DNA from: Clostridiaceae bacterium HFYG-1003
GTDB lineage: Bacteria; Bacillota; Clostridia; Clostridiales; Clostridiaceae
Assembly (NCBI GenBank): GCA_024579835.1
Contig: CP102060.1
Coordinates: 2,827,558 to 2,891,557 of the forward strand
DNA: 64,000 nucleotides
Direction: 5' to 3'
The notes below the pieces were generated by a model. That model made no database searches. It was not told the DNA's origin and worked only from the letters and a program-made list of their open reading frames with translations. The position numbers were made by a program, and so were the translations under genes. Positions 35,463 to 43,869 of this stretch are shown piece after piece (the first letter of the stretch is position 1; every line of letters begins with the position of its first letter).

Positions 35463-35936
35463 TTATTGAATCTCGGGGTCACTGGTGTTCCAATAGGTGG
35501 AAAAGTCGGGATAGGGCTGACCTTCCACCGCTGCTTTCAGACAGTCGGCATAGTATTCCCAGCCGGCTTGAATCAGCGTGTACTTTTCCTCTGATTCCAT
35601 GGGCTGAATCATGGTCAGCTGGGAGGAACCAGCGCTCGGTTCGGATATGCTGACCAGAATGAGCCAGGGCTCGGGCATTCCATTCAGCTGCAGGGTGTAG
35701 CCGCAGCCTTCGTTGACCTCCAGGATTCGGGCCGGTTCCGCCGGGGAACCCTTTTCCCGGTTCCAGATGATTTCAATTTCGTTTTCATCAACATATTGCC
35801 AGGGACCGATCCATTGGGAAGTCAGGTCAGACTGTGTCAGCCAATCCCACAGGGCGGCGGGGGGAATGGAAAAGGTACGGTCTACCCGAATGACGGGGAC
35901 TTCTTCCTCATGGATCTCTCGAACTTTCATGGACAT
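35463..35936 (-). CDS. SRPBCC / AHSA1-type START-like domain protein
   Basis: The protein of about 157 residues contains VDRTFSIPPAALWDWLTQSDLTSQWIGPW and a later WEYYADCLKAAVEG, typical of the activator-of-Hsp90-like SRPBCC family, which binds hydrophobic ligands. The function is unknown. AGGAGGAGCC places the start at ATG 35936 or ATG 35930. It ends at the bidirectional terminator shared with the MBL gene. Confidence 0.82.
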   Translation of the reverse strand: MSMKVREIHEEEVPVIRVDRTFSIPPAALWDWLTQSDLTSQWIGPWQYVDENEIEIIWNREKGSPAEPARILEVNEGCGYTLQLNGMPEPWLILVSISEPSAGSSQLTMIQPMESEEKYTLIQAGWEYYADCLKAAVEGQPYPDFSTYWNTSDPEIQ

Positions 35937-36134
35937 GGCTCCTCCTGTAGACGCAGCGGTCTGGTTCATATGATTCTACTATACCGTATCAGCGGGTTCA
36001 GGAAAAGGTGGAAGCCGGCGGGGCCAACCGGTGGAAATGGGAAAAGCTGCTTTCGGCTCTGGTCCGAAGGCAGCTTTTCCCTTGATTCATGGGCGATTAA
36101 AAAAGGGTCGTGATCTAATTTGCCGATGTCTGAT

Positions 36135-36482
36135 TTACTTGATGTGCTGTTTGGCGTGAAGGCGAAGAAGCTGCTTTTTCGCCCGGATGAATTCCAGAAG
36201 GTCTTCCTGGTCTGCCGGTGGCCACAAGGCAACATCCAGAAGCAGATCGTGCAGTTCGGCTTCCACGCCGGTGAGGTAGTCCGGAGACTCCGGTTCCATT
36301 ACCAGTGCCGGGGAAACCCCAAACGATTCCGTCAGCTTCATCAGAGTATCCACGGAGGGATTGGTCTTCTCGTTCAGAATATCGGAGATATAGGAGACGG
36401 ACAGTCCAGTGGACTGGGCGATGTCCTTCAGCTTCATCTTCTTCAGTTGTTTCAGTTCTTTCAGTTTTCGTCCGACTTTCAT
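36135..36482 (-). CDS. XRE-family transcriptional regulator with acidic C-terminus
   Basis: The 115-residue protein starts MKVGRKLKELKQLKKMKL. It has a Cro/C1 helix-turn-helix (IAQSTGLSVSYISDILNEKTNPSVDTLMKL) and a C-terminal helical tail of about 50 residues (PADQEDLLEFIRAKKQLL). The longer reading frame upstream is shadow sequence. No good ribosome site is seen, so ATG 36482 rests on domain alignment. It is divergent from a second XRE gene; repeated palindromes lie between them, and a TGCTATAAT extended -10 stands at 36587-36579. Confidence 0.82.
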   Translation of the reverse strand: MKVGRKLKELKQLKKMKLKDIAQSTGLSVSYISDILNEKTNPSVDTLMKLTESFGVSPALVMEPESPDYLTGVEAELHDLLLDVALWPPADQEDLLEFIRAKKQLLRLHAKQHIK

Positions 36483-36554
36483 CCATTTCGGGCAGGAATC
36501 ATTCCACCGACGGTTTTTTGCTTCCCGGGGTACTGCCGTTCTCCTTTCCTGATA

Positions 36555-36677
36555 TTCCGTAAAAAACGTATTGGATATATTATAGCAGAATTCCGTAATG
36601 AGCGTAATTTTGACTTTTTTCTCACGATGAATTTCGATATAATTGAAATTAATACAGAAAATTACGCTATAAGCGAA
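36555..36677. promoter_or_regulatory. Shared operator region of divergent XRE genes
   Basis: Three related dyads with TTMCG...GCGTAA-type halves occur: TTCCGTAAAAAACGTA (36555-36570), TTCCGTAATGAGCGTAA (36591-36607) and TTACGCTATAAGCGAA (36662-36677). AGCGTAATTTT at 36601 also pairs exactly with AAAATTACGCT at 36658. A minus-strand extended -10 lies between the first two and a plus-strand TATAAT (36638-36643) between the last two. Confidence 0.75.
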
Positions 36678-36692
36678 ATAGAAGGTGATTGC

Positions 36693-36884
36693 TTGTTTGA
36701 AATCGGAGCCAATATCAAATCGATCCGTCAACACAAAAACATCTCGCAGCGCAAGCTGGCCGAACGGGCCGGAATTTCCAATACGTACTTGTCGGATATC
36801 GAGGTGGGACGGACGAATCCTTCGTTGAAAACTCTCGAAAAAATTGCTGCTGCCTTGGAAATGGAAATAAAAGAGCTGTTTTAA
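36693..36884 (+). CDS. Small XRE-family regulator (HTH only)
   Basis: The 63-residue protein is essentially one helix-turn-helix domain: IGANIKSIRQHKNISQRKLAERAG, then ISNTYLSDIEVGRTNPSLKTLEKIA. TTG 36693 is chosen because AAGGTG stands five bases upstream and the domain begins there; no ATG fits. It probably autoregulates and competes with or controls the divergent XRE gene. A terminator begins at its stop codon. Confidence 0.85.
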   Translation: MFEIGANIKSIRQHKNISQRKLAERAGISNTYLSDIEVGRTNPSLKTLEKIAAALEMEIKELF

Positions 36885-36908
36885 CCGCCGATTCCGGCGG
36901 TTTTGTTT
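36884..36908 (+). terminator. Terminator of the small XRE gene
   Basis: The 7-bp stem ACCGCCG / CGGCGGT with a 4-base loop is followed by TTTTGTTTT. Confidence 0.88.
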
Positions 36909-36987
36909 TGGCCAAATGATACCCGTAAAATGGTTTACAGAGTACAATAGGAGTAAGAATCCAAGTTGGATACAGAGGAGGCTCCCG

Positions 36988-38982
36988 ATGTCAGAGCAAA
37001 TGAACCTTTATGAAATTACGAAAACCAGGGATTTAGATTATCTGAAGCTGCTGTCCCGCCAGTTCCCCAATATCGCCACGGCGTCCACGGAAGTCATCAA
37101 CCTGTCGGCGATTCTGAACCTGCCCAAGGGCACCGAGCATTTTATTTCGGATATCCATGGCGAGTGGGAATCCTTCAATCACGTCATGCGCAATGCCTCC
37201 GGCGTTATCCGCACCAAGATTGACGATATCTTCGGGAATACGCTGATGGCGCATGAGAAGAAAACACTGGCCACGCTGATCTACTATCCGGATGAAAAGC
37301 TCGAGGAAATTGAGAAAGACGGCCCCATGTCCAAGGACTGGTACCGGATCACTCTGTTCCGCCTGCTTCAGGTCTGCAAGCTGGTATCGACCAAATATAC
37401 CCGGTCCAAGGTACGTAAAGCTCTCCCCAAGGATTTTGCCTATATCCTGGAAGAGCTGATCCATGAAAATGAAAACCGGCTGAACAAGGCGGAGTACTAT
37501 AACGGCATCATCGATTCCATCATCGATCTGGATCGTGCCAAGGCCTTTATTGTGGCCATCTCTGAACTGATTCAGCGGCTGTCGGTAGACCGCCTCCATA
37601 TCATGGGCGATATCTATGACCGCGGATCCGGTGCCGATCTGGTCATGGATTCCATGATGGATTACCATACCCTGGATATCACCTGGGGCAATCACGACAT
37701 CCTCTGGATGGGCGCGGCGGCAGGCTCCGAGAGCTGCGTCGCCAATGTGGTGCGCATTCAGGCCAGATACGACAATCTCGATGTCCTGGAAGATTCCTAC
37801 GGCATCAATCTGATGCCGCTGGCTCAGCTGGCCATGGATGTGTATGACGGTCAGAATCTGGCAAAGTTCATGCCCCGGGGAGATTCCATTGCGGAAAAGA
37901 GTCCCAAGGAGATTGAGCTCATTGCGAAGATGCATAAAGCCATTTCCATCATCCAATTCAAGGTGGAGGGGCAGCTGATTCTGGCCAATCCGGACTTCCA
38001 TATGGAGGAACGGCTGCTGCTGGACAAGATTGACTTTGAACAGGGCACCGTCCGTCTGGCCGGTGGAGAGTATCCCTTGAATGATACGGATTTCCCCACG
38101 GTGGATCCATCGGATCCCTACCGGCTGACGGAAGAGGAAGAGTGGGCGATGAAGAAGATCACCCAGTCTTTCGTCAACTCCAACCGGCTGGATGAGCATG
38201 TTCGGTTCCTGTTTTCCAAGGGATCCATGTTCCTGACCTTCAACGGCAATCTGCTGTTCCATGGCTGCATGCCGCTCAATGAAGACGGCACGTTCATGGC
38301 GCTGAACATTGAGGGAACATCCTACCGCGGTCAGGCTGCCTTTGAGAAATTTGAGCAGATGGCCCGCATGGCGTATTTCTCGCGCAAGGAAGAGGACCGC
38401 GAACTGGGCCGCAACATCATGTGGTACCTGTGGTGCGGCGAAAAATCCCCGCTCTTCGGCAAGAAACGGATGACGACCTTCGAGCGGTACTTTGTCGATG
38501 ACAAAACGACTCATGTGGAAGAAAAGAATCCCTACTTCGACCTGAGAGAACAGGAAGATGTTCTGCGTCACATTTTTGAAGACTTTGGCCTAAAGTATGA
38601 AACAGCCCATATCATCAACGGCCATGTGCCGGTCAAGGTGAAGAAGGGTGAGAGTCCGGTCAAGGCCAACGGTAAAGTGTTTGTCATTGACGGCGGGTTT
38701 GCCAAAGCCTATCAGAAGGAAACCGGCATCGCCGGCTACACCCTGATCTACAATTCCCAGGGGATGCATCTGGCCATGCACGAACCCTTTGAGAGCACCC
38801 AGGTGGCCATTTCCGAAGAAAAGGACATTCTGTCCACCATAACGATTGTCGAAAAAACAAGACTGCGCCAGCTCATTGCCGATACCGATATCGGAGCTGA
38901 GCTCAAAGGTCAGATCAATGATCTGTGTCAGCTGCTCGATGCTTACCGCAGCGGCCGGATCAAGGAAGCCATCACCAAGTAG
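36988..38982 (+). CDS. fbp: Class III fructose-1,6-bisphosphatase
   Basis: The 664-residue enzyme converts fructose-1,6-bisphosphate to fructose-6-phosphate in gluconeogenesis and is the Firmicutes-type manganese phosphatase. Calcineurin-like metal motifs are visible: SDIHGEWESF near residue 55, MGDIYDRGSG near 208, WGNHDILWMG near 235 and INGHVPVK near 550. GAGGAGG places the start at ATG 36988; the frame is open further upstream but without a ribosome site. It is a single gene with a long hairpin downstream. Confidence 0.96.
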   Translation: MSEQMNLYEITKTRDLDYLKLLSRQFPNIATASTEVINLSAILNLPKGTEHFISDIHGEWESFNHVMRNASGVIRTKIDDIFGNTLMAHEKKTLATLIYYPDEKLEEIEKDGPMSKDWYRITLFRLLQVCKLVSTKYTRSKVRKALPKDFAYILEELIHENENRLNKAEYYNGIIDSIIDLDRAKAFIVAISELIQRLSVDRLHIMGDIYDRGSGADLVMDSMMDYHTLDITWGNHDILWMGAAAGSESCVANVVRIQARYDNLDVLEDSYGINLMPLAQLAMDVYDGQNLAKFMPRGDSIAEKSPKEIELIAKMHKAISIIQFKVEGQLILANPDFHMEERLLLDKIDFEQGTVRLAGGEYPLNDTDFPTVDPSDPYRLTEEEEWAMKKITQSFVNSNRLDEHVRFLFSKGSMFLTFNGNLLFHGCMPLNEDGTFMALNIEGTSYRGQAAFEKFEQMARMAYFSRKEEDRELGRNIMWYLWCGEKSPLFGKKRMTTFERYFVDDKTTHVEEKNPYFDLREQEDVLRHIFEDFGLKYETAHIINGHVPVKVKKGESPVKANGKVFVIDGGFAKAYQKETGIAGYTLIYNSQGMHLAMHEPFESTQVAISEEKDILSTITIVEKTRLRQLIADTDIGAELKGQINDLCQLLDAYRSGRIKEAITK

Positions 38983-39040
38983 GCAGATCGAAATTCCAGA
39001 TTTCAATTTGAACAGAATTTGGATCAGCCCATTCACTCAA

Positions 39041-39086
39041 CAGCTCGGCAGGCCCTGCAAATCGCAGGGCCTGCCGAGCTGTTTGG
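39041..39086. terminator. Very long bidirectional hairpin after fbp
   Basis: The perfect 18-bp stem CAGCTCGGCAGGCCCTGC / GCAGGGCCTGCCGAGCTG has a 5-base loop. T-tracts are short (TTT on plus, TT on minus), and it lies between convergent genes. Confidence 0.75.
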
Positions 39087-39117
39087 ATTATCGCTTTGGA
39101 GCATGGCGAGAATCTTC

Positions 39118-40098
39118 TCAGGGAGCGGTGATGTCCGGAGCGGCCGGTTTGCGGCGGAACCGGTTCACCGTGACATTGGCGGCGGCATTTTTTGTGGCGG
39201 CCGCAAAGGACCGGACGATGAACAGCGTGTTCTCTTTCATGATCTCACCCAGCTTGGCTGTGGCCTCCAGGCTGGCACTGCGCCGCAGGCTTCCCCGGTC
39301 GGGCTCAGTGAGGGCTGACAGATAGCGCTGAGCGATGCAGCCGCAGCGCAAGGTCAGGAGGGCGTTGATGGATCCCTCCGTGACGGAGGAGACCACCAGA
39401 GTGGTGAGGGGCACTGCTCCGGGAATCAGGGTCATTACACTGCCTCCGATCAGGGAGGAGACGATGGGTTCAATCTGATCCTCAATCAGATCGGCGTCCT
39501 CCAGGCTGCGGGAAATCAGAACAGTGGCCGCAACATTGCCGTACAGAGTCAGGATCCGTTTCAGCGAAGGCCTGGCTTCATACATGTGCACGATTTTCCA
39601 GAGCAGCTTCACCAGGGATACGAGCACAAACAATCCGTCCAGCGAACCATTCTGAGAAATGGCAGTCGTGAGAAAAACATCGGTGGCTTCCTTCTTAATG
39701 AGGCGGTCTGATTCCTGATCCAGCAGTTCATAGGCATTCAGGAGCTCCCTTTCCTTATTGTCCCCGGGCAGCGCCAGACCAGAGGCGATGATCCGCTTAT
39801 TGTTCTGCATCAGCTTATGAAGATCTTCCACGTACCGGAGGTACTCCGGGGAGGTTCGATCCTTTGGCAGCTCAGGCTGGACCCTGAAGCGCAGTATCGA
39901 GAGCAGGGGGTATACCAGAAGACCCAGGAACAGGGCAATGATCAGGATCGTCAGTCCACCCCCCAGCCAGGGGTGGATCGCCCAGCCCCAGTTGATCAGC
40001 TGCAGGCTCTGATTGATTGCGATCAGCATAAAAAAGACCAGAAAGCCGACCAGGGGCAGTACGACCCAGCGCTTAAGTTGATCCCTCCATTCATTCAA
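39118..40098 (-). CDS. DUF697 (YcjF-like) membrane protein
   Basis: The protein of about 326 residues has two N-terminal membrane helices (about 15-35 and 45-68) and a middle segment rich in Asp/Glu/Lys. A C-terminal DUF697-type domain has a hydrophobic LIGGSVMTLIPGAVPLTTLVVSS stretch. The function is unknown; relatives are linked to envelope or GTPase-associated processes. TTG 40098 fits AGAAGGTG best; GTG 40107 lies within that site. Confidence 0.75.
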   Translation of the reverse strand: MNEWRDQLKRWVVLPLVGFLVFFMLIAINQSLQLINWGWAIHPWLGGGLTILIIALFLGLLVYPLLSILRFRVQPELPKDRTSPEYLRYVEDLHKLMQNNKRIIASGLALPGDNKERELLNAYELLDQESDRLIKKEATDVFLTTAISQNGSLDGLFVLVSLVKLLWKIVHMYEARPSLKRILTLYGNVAATVLISRSLEDADLIEDQIEPIVSSLIGGSVMTLIPGAVPLTTLVVSSVTEGSINALLTLRCGCIAQRYLSALTEPDRGSLRRSASLEATAKLGEIMKENTLFIVRSFAAATKNAAANVTVNRFRRKPAAPDITAP

Positions 40099-40232
40099 TG
40101 ACTTCACCTTCTTTCTGTCGATTCAAGTGCCGCAGCCTGCTGCTTTCAGCAGGCCAGCGTTTTTGAGGAATCGGTTTATCTGATGATATCACACAGAAAT
40201 GAAGAGGAAGATAAGGTTTTTTTAACATCGTC

Positions 40233-40292
40233 GCCGAAAAGGATACCGCCGAAAAGGGTATCACCGAAAAAAGTATCACCGAAAAAGGTCAA
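40233..40292 (+). repeat. Four tandem 15-base repeats
   Basis: Units are GCCGAAAAGGATACC, GCCGAAAAGGGTATC, ACCGAAAAAAGTATC and ACCGAAAAAGGTCAA. No ORF with a ribosome site uses them. They lie in the 480-base gap between the DUF697 and slipin genes. Confidence 0.85.
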
Positions 40293-40474
40293 TGCTAAAA
40301 GAATCGGTGTCATTCATCCACTTCAAATCCTGGCGTGAATCCGTCCGATGATTCTGATACAATAATGGCAGACAGAGTGCAGCCGTCGCCTGCTGTCAGC
40401 TGGCGATGTCGCGTGTTTGCGCTGTCTGCATAGGGCAAGGGTCCTTTTATAGGCCATGGGTTCGAAACCCAGCG

Positions 40475-40554
40475 TAAACCCGCCTTCAGCATTCAGACCC
40501 CGGCAATCCTGCAGGGAGAACCTCCATTGCCCGGCTCTGCTGAGGGTGGGTTTA
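40475..40554 (+). promoter_or_regulatory. Long imperfect hairpin and -10 box upstream of the slipin gene
   Basis: The arms 40475-40491 and 40538-40554 pair over 17 positions with two G-U pairs, and enclose an inner CCGGCAAT / ATTGCCCGG helix and a GGAG / CTCC tip. TATAAT at 40553-40558 overlaps the right arm, 27 bases before the slipin ATG. It could be a DNA operator/cruciform or part of an upstream RNA. Confidence 0.55.
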
Positions 40555-40584
40555 TAATTACAGTTAAAAAAGGAGTACCAGGTT

Positions 40585-41355
40585 ATGAGCGAAATTTTCT
40601 GGCAGATCGTTGCAATTGTGTTTCTTCTGCTCGCCGCCCTTGTGATCGGACTGCTCTGGCTCAGATATCGCCGGACCACAATCATTTTCGATTACCAGCG
40701 CGGACTTAAATACGTGAACGGCCAACCGCCGGAACTGCTTGAACCGGGCAGATACTCGTATTTTTCCTATAACACCCGTATCGAGTCTTTCGATATGAGA
40801 TCGATTCTGATCCAGATCAGCGGACAGGATGTGCTGTGCCGGGACAAGGTCGGGATCAAGGTGAGTTTATCGGCCACGTATCAGATCGTGGATCCCAGGA
40901 TCCTGATGGCGGGCTATGAAGATTACTATGACCATCTCTACCACCATCTTCAAATTGCTCTTCGGGATACTATGGCCACGATGGAGCTGGACGAAGCGCT
41001 GGACAACCGCAATTCAATTGCCCAGGCCATCAGCCTGGCCTTGAAGCCCGACTTCATGCCGGGGCTTAAGGTACTGACTGTTGAAATCAAGGATCTGATG
41101 CTCCCGGCCGATTTGAAGAAAGTCTATGCCGATGTCGTGAAGGCCCGCAAGGAAGGGCAGGCAGCCCTGGAACGGGCCCGCGGGGAAGCGGCAACCCTGA
41201 GAAACCTGGCGAACACGGCCCGCATGATGGAAAAGAATCCCGAACTCCTGAAACTGCGCCTGATCCAGACCATGGAATCGACCCAGGGAAATACCTACCA
41301 CGTTGCCCTCGACTCGAAACCCTCCGAAGCGGTCGGTACATCAGAAGCAGAGTAA
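40585..41355 (+). CDS. Slipin / SPFH (band 7) domain membrane protein
   Basis: The 256-residue protein has an N-terminal membrane helix (5-27) followed by the SPFH domain (30-190: FDYQRGLKYVNG, ILIQISGQDVLCRDKVGIKVS) and a Lys/Ala/Glu-rich coiled coil (KARKEGQAALERARGEAATLR). Such proteins scaffold membrane microdomains and often work with NfeD proteins, but none is adjacent here. AAAGGAG precedes the ATG. It has its own -10 box and a terminator hairpin. Confidence 0.9.
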   Translation: MSEIFWQIVAIVFLLLAALVIGLLWLRYRRTTIIFDYQRGLKYVNGQPPELLEPGRYSYFSYNTRIESFDMRSILIQISGQDVLCRDKVGIKVSLSATYQIVDPRILMAGYEDYYDHLYHHLQIALRDTMATMELDEALDNRNSIAQAISLALKPDFMPGLKVLTVEIKDLMLPADLKKVYADVVKARKEGQAALERARGEAATLRNLANTARMMEKNPELLKLRLIQTMESTQGNTYHVALDSKPSEAVGTSEAE

Positions 41356-41402
41356 TCGAAAGCCCTCCTTCAGCGATGCGAAGGAGGGCTTTCGAATCTC
41401 TT
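41356..41402 (+). terminator. Hairpin after the slipin gene
   Basis: The perfect 15-bp stem CGAAAGCCCTCCTTC / GAAGGAGGGCTTTCG has an 8-base loop, with a weak T-tract (ATCTCTTC). Confidence 0.7.
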
Positions 41403-41503
41403 CGGGCAAATTGTCCAGAGAGTCCGTGAATGATTTCGCTGGAACCGGAGAAAATCAAAAAAAATGAATTACCTCTTTGCAATCTGCCTTAAAAATGATA
41501 GAC

Positions 41504-41509
41504 TATAAT
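41504..41509 (+). promoter_or_regulatory. -10 box of tRNA-Thr
   Basis: TATAAT stands 26 bases before the tRNA; TTGCAA at 41478 is too far (20 bases) for an ideal -35. Confidence 0.5.
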
Positions 41510-41534
41510 TTGTAACGCGATAAAAAGCGAACAG

Positions 41535-41609
41535 GCTGGTGTGGCTCAATGGTAGAGCAGCGGTATCGTAAACCGCAGGTTGGGGGTTCGATTCCCTTCA
41601 CCAGCTCCA
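41535..41609 (+). tRNA. tRNA-Thr (CGT)
   Basis: Acceptor GCTGGTG / CACCAGC, D-arm GCTCAATGGTAGAGC, anticodon stem GCGGT / ACCGC with loop ATCGTAA (anticodon CGT), T-arm GGGTTCGATTCCC, discriminator T and encoded CCA. Confidence 0.95.
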
Positions 41610-41615
41610 GTGAAT

Positions 41616-41648
41616 CGAATTGGCGGCTGGATGGCCGCCAATTTTTGT
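41616..41648 (+). terminator. tRNA-Thr terminator
   Basis: The 10-bp stem AATTGGCGGC / GCCGCCAATT is followed by TTTG. Confidence 0.85.
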
Positions 41649-41686
41649 TTGTTGCAGAACCGGATTCATTTTACAGAATCTGACAT

Positions 41687-41732
41687 ATAAAACGAAAAGT
41701 GCACCCTGAGCGGGTGCACTTTTCGTTTTCAT
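41687..41732. terminator. Bidirectional terminator before the NCS2 permease
   Basis: The 18-bp stem AAAACGAAAAGTGCACCC / GGGTGCACTTTTCGTTTT has a 5-base loop and ends the minus-strand permease gene. Confidence 0.88.
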
Positions 41733-41745
41733 CAGATTTCCGGCG

Positions 41746-43143
41746 TTAAACCGTTTCTTCTCTGGTCTCCATAGCCTCATCATCAATGGCAAAGGCCTCC
41801 GGAATGGGAACCAGATCTTCTTCCGGTTCGCGGTCTTCTGCTCCTGCCGGGAACAGGATATTCAGAGTAAAGGCCACCAGGAAGCAGACCACGATGGGTG
41901 AGCCGCCCATGATGTCACGGACCAGCTGGGGGAAGAACTGAAGGGATTTTGGCTGCATGTACAGTCCCATGCCGACGGCCAGCGCGATGCCGACAATCAT
42001 TTTGTTGCGGTAGGTCATGGGCTGTTCGGTGATCAGCTGAATACCGGACATGGTAATGGCAGCAAAGACGGTAATGGTTGCTCCGCCAAGAACCGGGTAA
42101 GGAATGGTCGTCATGACGGCTCCGAATTTGGGAATAAAGCCGGCGATCAGGATGACGGCAGCCACGACGGTGAAGACTTTCTTGGCAACGACTTTCGTTG
42201 TCACAATCAGACCGACATTCTGGCTGTAGGGGTCGGTCGGCAGGCCGCCCATGATGGCACCGATGATGCCCATGAGACCCTGGCCCTTGATTCCTCCGCC
42301 CAGCTCAGAATCCTTCGCCTGGCGGCCGAAGCCGCCGATGGTGGTTGAGGAGACGTCTCCGATGGTCTGAACGGCCTGGACGATGTACATCAGGATCATC
42401 AGGACGATGGCCCCGGGATTGAACTCAAGACCCCATTTCATGATGGAGGGAACAGCAAACCAGGAAGCAGAACCGATCTTGCCAAAGTTAATGCCAAGAA
42501 GGAATACAGATACGACATAGCCGCTGAGAATACCGATCAGCATACCGGAGATCCGGATATAGCCTTTGCCCCGTAGGTTGCAGGTCAAAGTCACAATCAA
42601 GGTGATGACTGCAACCAGCCAGTATTTGGGGAGTCCGAAGTCTTCCGCCTGGACTGACCCGCCGGCAATATAGTTGATGGCGGTTCCGTAAAGTGACAGC
42701 CCAATGGCGAGAACGACGGTACCGCTGACGATGGGCGGGAAGAACTTACGGATTTTTCCAATAAACAAACCGATCAGGATCGATGCCAGTCCTCCAAAGA
42801 TCTGGGCTCCGAAGATCGCTTCGATTCCCCAGGTCTTGCCAATGGTCAGAAGCACCGGAACATAAGCGAAGGCAACACCCATGACATTGGGCAGACCCAT
42901 TCCGAATCCAAAGACTGGATACAGTTGAAGAAATGTGGTGAGGCCACCGATGATCATGGCTGCCTGAGTCAGGAGGATTTTATCTGCTTCCGGCAATCCG
43001 ATGGCATTGGCAATAATAATAGGAGGAGTAATATTTCCGATCAGCATGGCCAGCACATGCTGAAGAGCCTGCGGGAACGCCTGACCCAGGGTTGGGTTCC
43101 CATTGAGACGGAAGAGTTCATTGTTGAGAGATCGTTGACTCAT
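41746..43143 (-). CDS. NCS2-family xanthine/uracil permease
   Basis: The 465-residue membrane protein has about 12-14 helices. Features include the N-terminal LQHVLAMLIGNITPP, the half-helix region FGMGLPNVMGVAFAYVP, the NCS2 signature GDVSSTTIGGFGRQAKDSELGGGIKGQGLMG and GGLPTDPYSQNVGLI. It imports purines (xanthine or uric acid more likely) or uracil with protons. The C-terminus is Glu/Asp-rich. The 5' leader shows no recognisable purine riboswitch core. Confidence 0.92.
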   Translation of the reverse strand: MSQRSLNNELFRLNGNPTLGQAFPQALQHVLAMLIGNITPPIIIANAIGLPEADKILLTQAAMIIGGLTTFLQLYPVFGFGMGLPNVMGVAFAYVPVLLTIGKTWGIEAIFGAQIFGGLASILIGLFIGKIRKFFPPIVSGTVVLAIGLSLYGTAINYIAGGSVQAEDFGLPKYWLVAVITLIVTLTCNLRGKGYIRISGMLIGILSGYVVSVFLLGINFGKIGSASWFAVPSIMKWGLEFNPGAIVLMILMYIVQAVQTIGDVSSTTIGGFGRQAKDSELGGGIKGQGLMGIIGAIMGGLPTDPYSQNVGLIVTTKVVAKKVFTVVAAVILIAGFIPKFGAVMTTIPYPVLGGATITVFAAITMSGIQLITEQPMTYRNKMIVGIALAVGMGLYMQPKSLQFFPQLVRDIMGGSPIVVCFLVAFTLNILFPAGAEDREPEEDLVPIPEAFAIDDEAMETREETV

Positions 43144-43194
43144 GAAGACTACCTCACTTTTTCTGTCGGTTCTACATACCGTTATTTATCATAA

Positions 43195-43740
43195 TAAGAA
43201 CTTTAGAGCATACATTGTATAAAATCAATAAACTCAAACGATTTAATTTTCAAGTTTATAACTTTGAGGATTAAGGCGGGGATTTTTTGTAAACCTTTTG
43301 ATCAACCATTTCAGAAACTGAATTAATTTGTGAAATTAATAATAAGTTTAAAATTATCATTTTGATAAAAACGTTCCATTTTACGATGGGTAATTAGAAA
43401 GAAGTATAACTGTTTTTCTGGATGAATGATAATGAAAGTAAGGTTTCGATACGAAAGCGGCACATAAAGTTCTTTAAATCTGTTTTATTATAAAAATGGT
43501 GCCGCCCTGTTATTTCCGTTATTATCGGTTCGACGCGGGATTCATCATCATAATTCATCCGGTTGACTCACTCTTCGAAAATTATAATAAATAAAGAATT
43601 AAAATGGATGGATAATATTTTAAGCAGTTCTTTTGGATCAAAGAAAACCATCAAATTCTAGGGGTATCTGAAGGTGATCAGACAGGAACAGGAACTGCGA
43701 AATACACAGGTCAGACCATACATGGTTTCTTTATAGAATA
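43195..43740. other. AT-rich gene-free region
   Basis: About 550 bases of AT-rich sequence lie upstream of the permease. No ORF with a ribosome site is seen. It should include the permease promoter, which I cannot place with confidence. Confidence 0.5.
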
Positions 43741-43787
43741 AAACACCACCTGATTACTCAACGAATGGAGAAGTCAGGTGGTGTTGG
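43736..43787 (-). terminator. Terminator of the secreted-protein / ABC operon
   Basis: The 12-bp stem AACACCACCTGA / TCAGGTGGTGTT has a 20-base loop; the minus strand continues TTATTC. It lies about 85 bases beyond the last gene. Confidence 0.75.
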
Positions 43788-43869
43788 ATGGCATGCGAGA
43801 CGTCGACTTCGCTCGAAGGCTGATTTTCAAGCAGGGTGCAGCGGTATTTCGATCCAGGAAGTTCGTCAC

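Noticed and set aside
36120-36692. Long upstream extensions of the two XRE frames
   Set aside because: The extensions overlap each other on opposite strands and cover the operator region; HTH domain boundaries and the AAGGTG site place the real starts inside.
40461-40475. T-arm-like sequence GGGTTCGAAACCC suggesting a tRNA
   Set aside because: No matching acceptor, D-arm or anticodon arm could be drawn around it.
43144-43420. Purine riboswitch upstream of the NCS2 permease
   Set aside because: The expected conserved core words (ATATGG, GTTTCTACC, GACTA) are not found on the minus strand.
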